In this document: positions 37,144 through 45,431 of the stretch, one piece after another
How the letters are laid out: each line of letters starts with the position of its first letter
How positions within the stretch are numbered: the first letter of the stretch is position 1
NCBI RefSeq assembly: GCF_025685685.1
Contig: NZ_JAGSYH010000005.1
Span: 682,001 to 746,000, forward strand
Origin: Acidicapsa dinghuensis
GTDB taxonomy: Bacteria; Acidobacteriota; Terriglobia; Terriglobales; Acidobacteriaceae
Direction of reading: 5' to 3'
DNA: 64,000 bases
Translations under genes and position numbers: made by a program
The notes under the pieces: generated by a model
The model's input: only the letters and a program-made list of their open reading frames with translations
Databases searched by the model: none
What the model was told of the DNA's origin: nothing

Positions 37144-37179
37144 GAATTGCTGCCGCTCCATCAGGCCCGGCAGCAATTC
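37144..37179. terminator. Bidirectional terminator-like hairpin
   Basis: Perfect 12-bp stem GAATTGCTGCCG (37144-37155) with its complement 37168-37179 and a 12-nt loop, between the convergent genes ending at 37133 and 37214. A GTTCTTC run follows. Confidence 0.7.
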
Positions 37180-37213
37180 GTTCTTCATCGAATGTTCGAT
37201 CTTTGATTTGCTG

Positions 37214-38173
37214 TTAGTAATAAAGATTCGCCTGCTGTGACAGACCGCCGCCATATCCGCATTGCGGAGTCAATCCAGACGAAGAATTCGTTACCGACCA
37301 CGCCGGATCAACGACCTGCGAGAAGCTGTCGTTGTAGAGCGCGATATTGTGGAATGAGATAGAGCCATTCGGTGGGTAATTCGCGCATTGAGCGATGTTG
37401 TAAACCTCAAGCGCACCCGCGAATGCCCAATTAAAAGTCTGTCCCTGGCTCGAAGTATTGAGCATCTCGCTATACTTCCCGCTCGTGAGATCGTATGTCA
37501 GGATGTCCCAAGTAGCGCAGGACAAAGTACCCGCCGAGCACGTATCCCACATCTCGCCAAGAATGGTATCTCCAGCAGCTACCTTCTGCGGCGTAGCCTC
37601 GAAGACAGTGCCGCTCCAGCAGCAATTCCAGCTCGCAATACCCCAAGCCGATACATAATCCGAATTCCATCCCAGCACCGGCTGAAGAATAGTCTTCACG
37701 TCTGCATAGTCTTCCAGGCCCGGAAACAGATACACGGTCTGGCCGTTATTCGCGCTGGGCGCTGGTGGAACTGTCCATTCCGCCACAAGCTCACCAAAGG
37801 AGCTGCTCGTCGTAGTGCCGGCATACTCAACCCACGCATGCGAAATCGTAGGCTCTTTCGTTGCAGATGCTTCCTCAGAGACCTTTTGACCCTTGGCATC
37901 AAAGTGCGCAAACGAGCAGCTTTGAATGTCCGAATAAGTACCATCGGCATGACGAATAGCGTTCTCATTCTTCCGCACTTCATCACCTTTATTCAGGTGC
38001 TGAACACAGCTTGGATGAAAGTATCCGTAGGGCGTAATCACATACTCTGCGGGAACGGTAGCAGGACGCATCTGTCCCGCTGGTCTCTGGGCTTGCGCTG
38101 CCGTCAGGCTGGCTGCAAACGCGGTTAAGGCAATCGACTGCGTGAAACACTTCAACACTGAATTCCGAAACAT
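37214..38173 (-). CDS. Secreted eqolisin (G1 peptidase)-like protein, 319 aa
   Basis: A signal peptide ends near TAAQAQ (about residue 29). The domain from about residue 110 has the beta-sandwich layout of G1 peptidases: AEWTVPPAPSANNGQTVYLF, then GLEDYADVKTILQPVLGWN, in which the Gln would be the catalytic Gln, and FNWAFAGALEVYNIA, in which the Glu would be the partner Glu. WNCCWSGTVFEA and later cysteines suggest disulfides. The match to fungal eqolisins is by recalled pattern. It converges on the Tat protein across a hairpin. Confidence 0.6.
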   Translation of the reverse strand: MFRNSVLKCFTQSIALTAFAASLTAAQAQRPAGQMRPATVPAEYVITPYGYFHPSCVQHLNKGDEVRKNENAIRHADGTYSDIQSCSFAHFDAKGQKVSEEASATKEPTISHAWVEYAGTTTSSSFGELVAEWTVPPAPSANNGQTVYLFPGLEDYADVKTILQPVLGWNSDYVSAWGIASWNCCWSGTVFEATPQKVAAGDTILGEMWDTCSAGTLSCATWDILTYDLTSGKYSEMLNTSSQGQTFNWAFAGALEVYNIAQCANYPPNGSISFHNIALYNDSFSQVVDPAWSVTNSSSGLTPQCGYGGGLSQQANLYY

Positions 38174-38425
38174 AATCCATACTCCTGTCGCATTGAACTT
38201 CGAAATGCGGTTTCGGAATCTCTAGGTTAGATTGCGCAGACCGTCCGCTTTCGTACTGCCTATTAGTGCTGCCTTGACCCGCATCGTTGCAGACGTCGAC
38301 AAAACTCGCGCGTTTTTCTCATCTTCATCTGAAGCGCATAAACACGACTCGTAGATCAGATCGCGAGTGTTCGCGTTGGTCATCTTCCGCTTGGCAATCG
38401 CGATCGACGACAATAGATCCATCGC

Positions 38426-39559
38426 ATGATCACCGTCATCGCAGCGCTCTCGTGCCTTATCTGGATATATCTAGTCGTGTTGCACGGCAGGTTATGGAGT
38501 ACGTCTCAAACACTCGATGCCGCCACTCCATGCGGCAATGCAGCGATAGCCGTAATCGTCCCCGCGCGCAATGAAGCAGAGAGTATCCGCGAGTGCCTCA
38601 CTTCGCTCCTCGCGCAGCATTACACCGGCAAGCTATCCATCATCCTCGTCGATGACAACAGCACCGACGGCACTGGAGCAATCGCAGCATCGCTCAACGC
38701 AGGCAATCGTCTCCACGTCATCAGCGGATCGCCATTGCCACACGGCTGGAGCGGCAAGCTCTGGGCCGTCCATCAAGGCCTCAACCATCCCGTCGCACAA
38801 CAAGCCCAGTACAACTTGCTAACCGATGCCGACATCGTCCACGCGCCCAATCACATCTCGCAGCTAGCCACGAAAGCAGAAGCCGATCATCTCGATCTCA
38901 CCTCCGAGATGGTTCGTCTTCATTGCGAAACAGCAGCCGAGCGCGCTCTCATCCCCGCCTTCGTCTTCTTCTTCCAGATGCTCTACCCCTTCGACTGGGT
39001 CAATGATCCAGCCAGGCAAACCGCAGGCGCAGCCGGAGGCGCAATGCTCGTCTCACGCGCGGCAATAGACCGCATCGACGGCGTCTCCCACATCCGCCAT
39101 CACCTCATCGATGACTGCGCGCTAGCGAAAGAAATCAAATCCACCGGCGGCCGCATCTGGCTCGGCCATGCCGAGTCTGCCACATCGACACGCGTCTACA
39201 AAGACTGGCAAGAAATCTGGAACATGATCGCCCGCACCGCCTATGTTCAGCTCCGCCACTCGCCAATCATGCTGCTAGGCTGCGTCCTCGGCATGAGCCT
39301 CATCTATCTCGCCCCACCGGTCTTCACTCTCTTCGCTCACGGTATGTCGCGCATCCTCGGCGCAGCCTCATGGCTCGCGATGGCGCTCACCTTCCAGCCC
39401 ACACTGCGCCGCTACCAGCGCTCACCGCTCTGGGGCGCAGCCCTGCCCATCATCAGTCTCTTCTATCTAGGCGCAACCATCGCCTCAGCAGTGCGCCATT
39501 ACACAGGCCAAGGCGGCGGCTGGAAAAACCGCGTCTACCCCGGTACTCCCGCCGCATAG
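38426..39559 (+). CDS. hpnB: Hopanoid-associated glycosyltransferase family 2 protein
   Basis: Membrane glycosyltransferase of the HpnB type found in hopanoid gene sets. An N-terminal anchor (residues 2-20) precedes a GT2 domain: AVIVPARNEAESI, IILVDDNSTDGTG, the TDADI metal-site motif, and LPHGWSGKLWAVHQG, which is typical of HpnB. Three hydrophobic segments close the protein (about 275-370), with the GGGWKNRVYP ending. The 377-aa length is usual. No other hopanoid genes adjoin within the window. Confidence 0.82.
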   Translation: MITVIAALSCLIWIYLVVLHGRLWSTSQTLDAATPCGNAAIAVIVPARNEAESIRECLTSLLAQHYTGKLSIILVDDNSTDGTGAIAASLNAGNRLHVISGSPLPHGWSGKLWAVHQGLNHPVAQQAQYNLLTDADIVHAPNHISQLATKAEADHLDLTSEMVRLHCETAAERALIPAFVFFFQMLYPFDWVNDPARQTAGAAGGAMLVSRAAIDRIDGVSHIRHHLIDDCALAKEIKSTGGRIWLGHAESATSTRVYKDWQEIWNMIARTAYVQLRHSPIMLLGCVLGMSLIYLAPPVFTLFAHGMSRILGAASWLAMALTFQPTLRRYQRSPLWGAALPIISLFYLGATIASAVRHYTGQGGGWKNRVYPGTPAA

Positions 39560-39612
39560 TGCGATTGGCGCGAGCATGCATCTTTTCCTGCAAGCGTAAT
39601 AATCTTCTATTT

Positions 39613-39948
39613 ATGTCGCTGCAACGTCCAAAAGTCCAGGGAATCGATCTCGATGCACAAACACGCTGCGCTCACTATCGAAGTCCTCTCGACATCATCG
39701 CTATTAAGATGAAATGCTGCGGCGTCTACTATGCCTGCAAAGATTGTCATGAAGCGCTAGCAGGCCATTCTGTCGAGACATGGCCTCAGTCCGAGTGGAC
39801 ACAGCCAGCCGTGCTTTGCGGTGTATGCGGAGAAGAATTGAGTATCGAGCAATACATGGCCAGCGGTTATGAATGCCCTGCCTGCGGCGCAGCCTTTAAC
39901 CCTGGCTGCCGCAACCACTACCACTTTTATTTTGCAGTCACTCCCTGA
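39613..39948 (+). CDS. CHY-type zinc finger protein, 111 aa
   Basis: Starts at ATG 39613 (MSLQRPKVQG). The CHY zinc-finger pattern is complete: RCAHYRSPLDIIAIKMKCC, then YYACKDCHEALAGH, then LCGVCGEELSIEQYM and CPACGAAFNPGC RNHYHFYF at the end. Such proteins bind three zinc ions; bacterial members have no settled role. It is a cytoplasmic single gene, convergent with the fRMsr gene at 39953 (4-bp gap). Confidence 0.85.
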   Translation: MSLQRPKVQGIDLDAQTRCAHYRSPLDIIAIKMKCCGVYYACKDCHEALAGHSVETWPQSEWTQPAVLCGVCGEELSIEQYMASGYECPACGAAFNPGCRNHYHFYFAVTP

Positions 39949-39952
39949 GCTT

Positions 39953-40459
39953 CTAACGAGAGTGTTCCTCGATAAACTCGCCGAAGATCAAAGCGCACTC
40001 CTCCAGAAACACTCGATCCCCCGCTCCAAAGGCGCTGAGGTCATGGCTATCGATATCGATCTCTCCAACAATCTTTCCGGCCGCCGTGATCGGCACAACA
40101 ATCTCCGATTTCGTCTCAATCGAACAAGCCAGATATCTCGGGTCTGCAGAGACGTCGTCCACGATCACCGTTTCTCCCTGCGCCACAGCTGCTCCGCAAA
40201 TGCCCTCACTCACCGGTATGCGAACATGCTCCGTAGCCGCCCCATGAAAAGGGCCCAGCACAAGCACGTTCTCATCATCCGGATCGAGCATATAGAACCC
40301 AACCCAGTTGTAATGCGGCAAGCGTTCGGCAATCAGATCGACACTAAACCGCTGCAGAGAAGCGAGATCATCAGCACTCGCTGCAAACCGCCTTATCTCG
40401 GCGACAATCTCCTCAAAAGCCATCATCGTCATTCTTCTATTGTCCATCGTGTGACTCAA
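39953..40459 (-). CDS. msrC: GAF-domain free methionine-(R)-sulfoxide reductase
   Basis: fRMsr reduces free methionine-(R)-sulfoxide in the cytoplasm. Family motifs: YNWVGFYML, LGPFHG, SEGICGAAVAQGETVIVDDV, YLACSIETKSEIVVP and GEIDIDS. Of the three cysteines of the E. coli enzyme, the two in GICG and YLAC are present; the first (KIAC in E. coli) is replaced by TEHV. The open frame starts at TTG 40459, but an ATG at 40426 or 40423 with AGAAGA upstream may be the real start. It lies 7 bp after msrB as the last gene of a repair operon. Confidence 0.85.
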   Translation of the reverse strand: MSHTMDNRRMTMMAFEEIVAEIRRFAASADDLASLQRFSVDLIAERLPHYNWVGFYMLDPDDENVLVLGPFHGAATEHVRIPVSEGICGAAVAQGETVIVDDVSADPRYLACSIETKSEIVVPITAAGKIVGEIDIDSHDLSAFGAGDRVFLEECALIFGEFIEEHSR

Positions 40460-40466
40460 ACAGAAT

Positions 40467-41081
40467 TCAAGCCGATTTCACAAAGCGCAGAGCCACCGAG
40501 TTCATGCAATACCGAAGACCAGTAGGCTTCGGCCCATCGTCGAAGACATGCCCAAGATGCGCCTCGCACAGCCGGCACGAAACCGCAGTACGCATCATAC
40601 CCAGCGACAGGTCGCCGCCCTCATGAACATTTTCCTTCGCAATCGGCTGCCAGAAACTAGGCCACCCCGTTCCCGACTCAAACTTGGTATCTGAGCTGAA
40701 AAGCGCCGTATCGCAGCAGATACAGCGGTAAAGCCCCTTGTCATGCAGATTCCAGTACTCTCCCGAATACGCGCGTTCCGTACCCGCATGGCGCGTCACT
40801 TCAAACGCAATAGGAGATAGCTGCTGTCTCCACTCTGCTTCGGTCTTCACAACAAGAGGCAAAGTCGCCACATCCTGCCTCTGTCCTCCATCCGAAAATT
40901 TCACGATCTTTACATCTTTCGGCGCGCTGTTCTTCGCCGCAACCGATTCAACTTCATAGCGAAGACGAAAAGCAATCATTGCTGCAGCCGCACCGCCTGC
41001 GATAACGAATCCGCGACGAGTCATCAGCCTCGTCATCTTGTCTGACGCATCAATCATGACCCCTCCCATCTGGATCTTCAT
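40467..41081 (-). CDS. msrB: Tat-exported peptide methionine-(R)-sulfoxide reductase MsrB
   Basis: Reduces protein-bound methionine-(R)-sulfoxide. The zinc-binding pairs are CICC and CRLC, with FESGTGWPSFW and the catalytic Cys in RYCMNSVALRF. It has a TRRGFVIAGGAAAAM twin-arginine signal, so the enzyme should act outside the cytoplasm. Its start overlaps the stop of the upstream thioredoxin-like gene by 4 bp, and msrC follows 7 bp later. Confidence 0.93.
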   Translation of the reverse strand: MKIQMGGVMIDASDKMTRLMTRRGFVIAGGAAAAMIAFRLRYEVESVAAKNSAPKDVKIVKFSDGGQRQDVATLPLVVKTEAEWRQQLSPIAFEVTRHAGTERAYSGEYWNLHDKGLYRCICCDTALFSSDTKFESGTGWPSFWQPIAKENVHEGGDLSLGMMRTAVSCRLCEAHLGHVFDDGPKPTGLRYCMNSVALRFVKSA

Positions 41082-42160
41082 CCGAAGGTAAAGGAAAATA
41101 CCTGTACACCCGGGTCTTCAAATTCAATGGCGAAGACGTGATCTTCCACAGACCCCTTCTGCCGCACCAGTTGATACAACCGGTATTCCGTCACTGTTCC
41201 GTTGCCCTGATCGTCCGTATCCACGCCATGATTCTCACCCGGCGCATGACCATCGATCGTCACGCGAAAGCGCACCGGCTTTCCGTTATAAGTCGGCCCG
41301 AGCACAAGATGTAAATCGCGCGCATGAAAGTGAAAGATAATCTTCCCGCCAGCCGCCTTCAGCACTGCATTCTGATCGTGTTCCGTCCACTTGCCCGCCA
41401 TTCCCCATTCGTTCAAGGCAGGGTGAGACGGTTCAGTGTAGGCATGCTCTACATCTTTTTTGATTCCGTCCGGCGAAGCAAAGTGCGCAGCCCGCGCATA
41501 TCCAATGTAGGTCTCAGGAGATTTCACCTCCCTCATATCAGGCGCGGCCTCCACTCCTTTTCCTTGAACGTCCGCTGTATTGCCCGGCATAGTTGCTCCA
41601 GCCCGTTCCTGCAGCAGCTCCTGAATCCATTTCTCTGACTGGTCGTACTGTCCCTCGCCAAAATGCTCGTACCGCACCTTGCCCTTCGCATCAATGAAGT
41701 AGTGCGCAGGCCAGAATTCATTGTGAAATGCATTCCAGATCGCGTGATCGCTATCCAGCGCTACTGGATAAGTGATCCCCAGCTTCTGCACGGCCTTTTG
41801 CACGTTCTCCTGCTCGCCCTCAAACCCAAACTCCGGCGAGTGCACGCCAATCACCACCAACCCGCTATCTTTGTACTTATCCGCCCACGCGCGGATATAA
41901 GGTAAAGCCCGCAGGCAATTGATGCACGAGTAAGTCCAGAAATCTACCAGCACCACCTTGCCCTTAAGCTGCTTCGGCGTCAGCGGTTTCGAATTGATCC
42001 ACCCCGTCGCGCCAGTAAGCCCATACAAAGGCGAGCTCCCAACAATGCTGTGCTCGTTTTCCTGAGCAATGGATTGGCTGGCAACGACACAGCACAACAC
42101 CGCGGCAACCGCCGCAAAAAGCGACAGCTTCATCCCACGCCGGTAAGAAACAACAGCCAT
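41078..42160 (-). CDS. Extracytoplasmic thioredoxin-domain protein (TlpA/DipZ C-terminal type)
   Basis: A signal peptide (MKLSLFAAVAAVLCCVVASQSIAQ) is followed by a thioredoxin domain with DFWTYSCINCLRALPYI (CxxC = CINC) and the cis-Pro region WPAHYFIDAKG. The last 130 residues form a beta domain like the second one of DipZ-type proteins. The start at ATG 42160 has AGGGATGG upstream; GTG 42187 would add 9 residues and ATG 42133 would remove 9. It overlaps msrB by 4 bp and probably recycles the exported MsrB. Confidence 0.82.
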   Translation of the reverse strand: MAVVSYRRGMKLSLFAAVAAVLCCVVASQSIAQENEHSIVGSSPLYGLTGATGWINSKPLTPKQLKGKVVLVDFWTYSCINCLRALPYIRAWADKYKDSGLVVIGVHSPEFGFEGEQENVQKAVQKLGITYPVALDSDHAIWNAFHNEFWPAHYFIDAKGKVRYEHFGEGQYDQSEKWIQELLQERAGATMPGNTADVQGKGVEAAPDMREVKSPETYIGYARAAHFASPDGIKKDVEHAYTEPSHPALNEWGMAGKWTEHDQNAVLKAAGGKIIFHFHARDLHLVLGPTYNGKPVRFRVTIDGHAPGENHGVDTDDQGNGTVTEYRLYQLVRQKGSVEDHVFAIEFEDPGVQVFSFTFG

Positions 42161-42214
42161 CCGGTTTCCATCCCTTTCCGCGAGCACTATAAATAGTAGT
42201 GAGGTGCTGGCCCT

Positions 42215-42925
42215 TTGTCAGACGAAACCCTTCAGATAGATGCTTCGGAAGAACAGCGAGTTACAGAGCTCCGCAACGCCCAAATCAAAGCCGAACAGCT
42301 GTTTAACGAAATTGAATCGCAAAACATCATTCGCGCCGGCATCACCGAAAGCCAGGTAAACGCGGCTATCTACGCCCTTGCGGAAAAAATGTTCGGCATA
42401 TTGACCTACTGGCATAAGCGCATAGTCCGCGCGGGCAAAAACACCCTCGCACCCTACGCCGAAAACCCACCCGACCTGCTCATCCAGGAAGACGACATTC
42501 TCTTTCTCGATCTCGGGCCCGTCTTCGAAAACTGGGAAGCGGATTTCGGCCGCACCTTCGTCATCGGCTCCGATCCAGCAAAGCTCAAGCTGTGCGACGA
42601 CGTAGGCGCAGCGTTCGCTGAAGGCAAACGCTACTTCCACCAGCATCCCGACATCACCGCCAACCAGCTATTTGCGCATGCCACATCCCTCGCCGCAAAG
42701 TACGGATGGGACTTCGGCGGCCCCATCGCGGGCCATCTCATCGGCCAGTTCCCACACGAAAAAATTTCCGGCGACAAAATCACCCTCTACGTCCATCCAG
42801 ACAGTAATTTGCCCATGCATTCGCTGGATGAAAAAGGCCAGAAACGCCACTGGATACTCGAGATCCACTTCGTCGATCGCGAGCGCGAAATAGGCGGCTT
42901 CTTCGAAGAACTACTCACCGTATAA
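42215..42925 (+). CDS. M24 family (Xaa-Pro-like) metallopeptidase, 236 aa
   Basis: Pita-bread-fold metallopeptidase of the creatinase/aminopeptidase P type, without an N-terminal extra domain. Metal-ligand positions are visible in ILFLDLGPVFENWEADFGRTF (two Asp), GHLIGQFPHE (His) and the Glu residues of LEIHFVDREREIGGFFEELL. The start is TTG 42215 with GAGGTG 10 nt upstream and a TATAAAT box at about 42189. It is cytoplasmic and divergent from the methionine-sulfoxide repair operon. The exact substrate is unknown. Confidence 0.75.
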   Translation: MSDETLQIDASEEQRVTELRNAQIKAEQLFNEIESQNIIRAGITESQVNAAIYALAEKMFGILTYWHKRIVRAGKNTLAPYAENPPDLLIQEDDILFLDLGPVFENWEADFGRTFVIGSDPAKLKLCDDVGAAFAEGKRYFHQHPDITANQLFAHATSLAAKYGWDFGGPIAGHLIGQFPHEKISGDKITLYVHPDSNLPMHSLDEKGQKRHWILEIHFVDREREIGGFFEELLTV

Positions 42926-43032
42926 GAAGCCCGAGTCATGAGCTCCGTTCCAGCGAGCCCACAGCGCACGCGACCCCAACATCCGCGTCGAAGCCATCAT
43001 GGCCGTTTCCGATGCCTTCAGGTAACTCGGCT

Positions 43033-43899
43033 CTAACCCAGGTTCCGCTTATACAACTCCGTCAATTCCGCCCAAGCCCGCTCGGCTCCGGCTTCGTTGT
43101 AGACCTGGCTTCCGCGCACCGTCCAGCCGTGGTTACAGCCGTCGAATACCTCCACCGTAGCCTTGAGATGAGCCGCTGCGAAAGCTTCCTTCAGCTTGTC
43201 CTTCGCCGCAGGATCGCGCTTGTCATCGTTATCCGCCACGCAGCACAGCACCTCGGCCTTCATCTGCGCAACCATCAGGTGAGGGCTGTCGGGCTTATCC
43301 GTTACCAGCCCGCCGCCATGAAAGGTCGCCGCCGCGCCAATGCGGTCAGCTCGCGTCGCCGCCGTGCGAAACGTAAGCGGACCTCCCATGCAATATCCCT
43401 GCACGCCCATCTTCTTCGTCTTATCCGTCTGCGGCTGCGCATCGAGAAAACTCACATACGCCTTTGCGTCGCTGATATTCGCATCCGCCGTCAGCGCCTG
43501 CGCCATCGGCATCACCTTCGCGCGGTCTTCCGGCTTCGAAAAATCAAACGATCCATCCACCACCGGCGCCTTTGCATTGCGATAGAACGGATTCGGCACC
43601 AGCACCGCATAGCCCTGCGCAGCCAGCCGTCTGCCCATCTCGCGAAACACCGGCCGCAACCCCAGAATGTCCGTCCATACCAGCACCGCAGGCCATGGCC
43701 CTTTACCCTCGGGATAAAACAGCGCCGAGTCCGAAACCCCCGAAGCCATCGGCACGTTCACATCCTTCTCTACGATTTTGATAGGCTCCGCCGCAGCCGC
43801 CGAGCTCAGTACCACCGTCGTCGCCGCAGCAGCCATAAACGCCCTCCGCGAAACCGTAGGATCATGCGTCAGGCCCTGGTGAATAAATTCATCGCACAT
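43033..43899 (-). CDS. Dienelactone hydrolase family protein with Tat-like signal
   Basis: Alpha/beta hydrolase of the dienelactone hydrolase family: nucleophile in GVQGYCMGGPL (Cys), Asp in CCVADNDDKRD and His in DGCNHGWTV. The SRRAFMAAAATTVVLSSAAAA stretch near residue 18 is a twin-arginine signal, so the enzyme is probably exported. It is 288 aa. No aromatic degradation genes adjoin, so the natural substrate is open. Confidence 0.82.
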   Translation of the reverse strand: MCDEFIHQGLTHDPTVSRRAFMAAAATTVVLSSAAAAEPIKIVEKDVNVPMASGVSDSALFYPEGKGPWPAVLVWTDILGLRPVFREMGRRLAAQGYAVLVPNPFYRNAKAPVVDGSFDFSKPEDRAKVMPMAQALTADANISDAKAYVSFLDAQPQTDKTKKMGVQGYCMGGPLTFRTAATRADRIGAAATFHGGGLVTDKPDSPHLMVAQMKAEVLCCVADNDDKRDPAAKDKLKEAFAAAHLKATVEVFDGCNHGWTVRGSQVYNEAGAERAWAELTELYKRNLG

Positions 43900-44157
43900 A
43901 AGCGCTTCTCCCTCTTTTTCCGAATGTTGAATTGGCAGTACGGTTCACTCTGTATCGCTTCATCGATACCGGCGATGCGCCGCCACAGAAGAATATCTCT
44001 TCGCGGCGAAAAATGTGTCACAGCAAAAGTCGGCACGTATTCAAGAACCACATCGCCATCGCCCAAATAGCAAAAAGTCGATCAACCTCGGGAAACACAC
44101 GCTCTCGCAGAAAGAGAGGCGCCGGCAGCGAGGCCATCCTGATTCCGTACGGCAACC

Positions 44158-44901
44158 TTACGGCATCTTCATCAACCAAAGAAATGCAAGAATCAGAACC
44201 GCAGGAAGGAATGAGCCCGCATATGCCAGCTTCCGAAGTCGGCGATTGTCCGGATTAGCGCGGATGATCAACATCCCAGGAAACGTCAGGCACAACGCGA
44301 CTACAAAGTCTGCGACAAGAATCCCCCGATCATGAGTCACCAGCGGGCATATCAGCGTTCCGATGTAGACCGCTACGAACAACCACTCTTCCGGATTCAT
44401 AGGAAGAGCGCGGCGAACAAACGGTATCCCCATTCGTCGAAGCTCGTCCTTGAATTCGTCGTAACGGTCGATCGTCTCCGGAACCAGAATCCATCGATAG
44501 CGATTGGAGCTGCGAATATAGAGTCCGCGGACCAATCGGACTTCCTCGGCTCGAACAATCTCCTCGCGACTAAACCGCCGCTCTTCGCCATTTGGGTAGA
44601 GCTGGCGGACCTCACCTTCAGTCACTATGTAACTCCTGCCGACGATTGCGTCCACAACGTCCGTTAGCTGTTTTCGCCCTCTTCGGAAAGTCCAGCCCAT
44701 AAGCTGCATTCCGAGAACGATGAGGACAACGGGAAGAGAGCGCAGCGGATCAGAACGCAGGCCAATTCGAGTATCGACAATCATCGCGACGAAGCTGCCG
44801 ATGATCAGAGTCACCCCGATGATCCTCATCGGGAGCGCATTGCGTTTCGCTTTGGCACGGACCTTCTCGATTGTCTCTTCGCTATACCCGTACACGGCCA
44901 T
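44158..44901 (-). CDS. Integral membrane protein with cytoplasmic insert, 247 aa
   Basis: Start taken at ATG 44901 (MAVYGYSEE); a start at 44913 adds 4 residues. Two membrane segments (about 26-44 and 53-70), a roughly 80-residue charged domain of beta/alpha type resembling a bacterial PH-like insert (IVTEGEVRQLYPNGEERRFS), and three C-terminal segments (about 165-240). Less GC-rich than the other genes. No family recognised. It is the first gene beyond the dnaB-derived repeat copy 1. The 258-bp gap to 43899 shows nothing I can support. Confidence 0.6.
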   Translation of the reverse strand: MAVYGYSEETIEKVRAKAKRNALPMRIIGVTLIIGSFVAMIVDTRIGLRSDPLRSLPVVLIVLGMQLMGWTFRRGRKQLTDVVDAIVGRSYIVTEGEVRQLYPNGEERRFSREEIVRAEEVRLVRGLYIRSSNRYRWILVPETIDRYDEFKDELRRMGIPFVRRALPMNPEEWLFVAVYIGTLICPLVTHDRGILVADFVVALCLTFPGMLIIRANPDNRRLRKLAYAGSFLPAVLILAFLWLMKMP

Positions 44902-44964
44902 GCACACGAGCATAGCACTTTGTTTCCTGAGCTATAACTACTGTCGCTGGGTACGAATAGCAGT

Positions 44965-45024
44965 TACTTCCCACCATGATGCGTATCCAGATTCTCAAAC
45001 CGCGTGAATTTCCATAGAAAAGTG
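44965..45024. repeat. dnaB 3'-end-derived repeat, copy 1 (att-like)
   Basis: On the minus strand this encodes a dnaB-like ending, TFLWKFTRFENLDTHHGGK then stop, matching the true DnaB end at about 13 of 17 residues. The DNA match covers GATGCGTATCCAGATTCTCA and nearby bases and continues a short way past the stop. It lies in a 400-500-bp gene-poor stretch (44914-45431) in which I see no other gene. Confidence 0.7.
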
Positions 45025-45431
45025 AGTCCGATTGAAGTTACAGCAACGAAACAAGCGAAATCGATTGCTGCAAGATGAAGAATGTTGTGCCTTTTGCGAC
45101 TCTTCAGCAAGCGTAGCAGCGATTTCCCGTCAACTGCTTCCTGCCGCTGCTTACGGCGTCGGGCGCTCAAATCATGGATATATTCTTAATAGGCAGCAGA
45201 GCTCGCCGAGCAGCATCAACTAGAGCCCCTGCTGGTTGAAAAGCAGTTTTGGACCTAACGATATTGCCCGCGCCTACGATGCCGTAGCCAGAGGCAGCAA
45301 AGGTAAGGTGGTCCTTGAGCTTTGATCGCCGCAGTTTTCTCGCATCCGCGGTTGTGGGACTCGACGTTTTTCGTCGCAAGATCGCTTGGTTCAATTTCAA
45401 CCAGCAACCCAGCATTTCGAGGCAGAAGTCT

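Noticed and set aside
38222..38422. 66-codon minus-strand frame upstream of hpnB
   Set aside because: No RBS, no recognisable domain, and it lies in the shared promoter gap.
44964..45170. 68-codon minus-strand frame ending FTRFENLDTHHGGK
   Set aside because: Only the last 17 residues resemble DnaB. The rest is unrelated, so it is better seen as an att-like repeat than as a gene or dnaB pseudogene.
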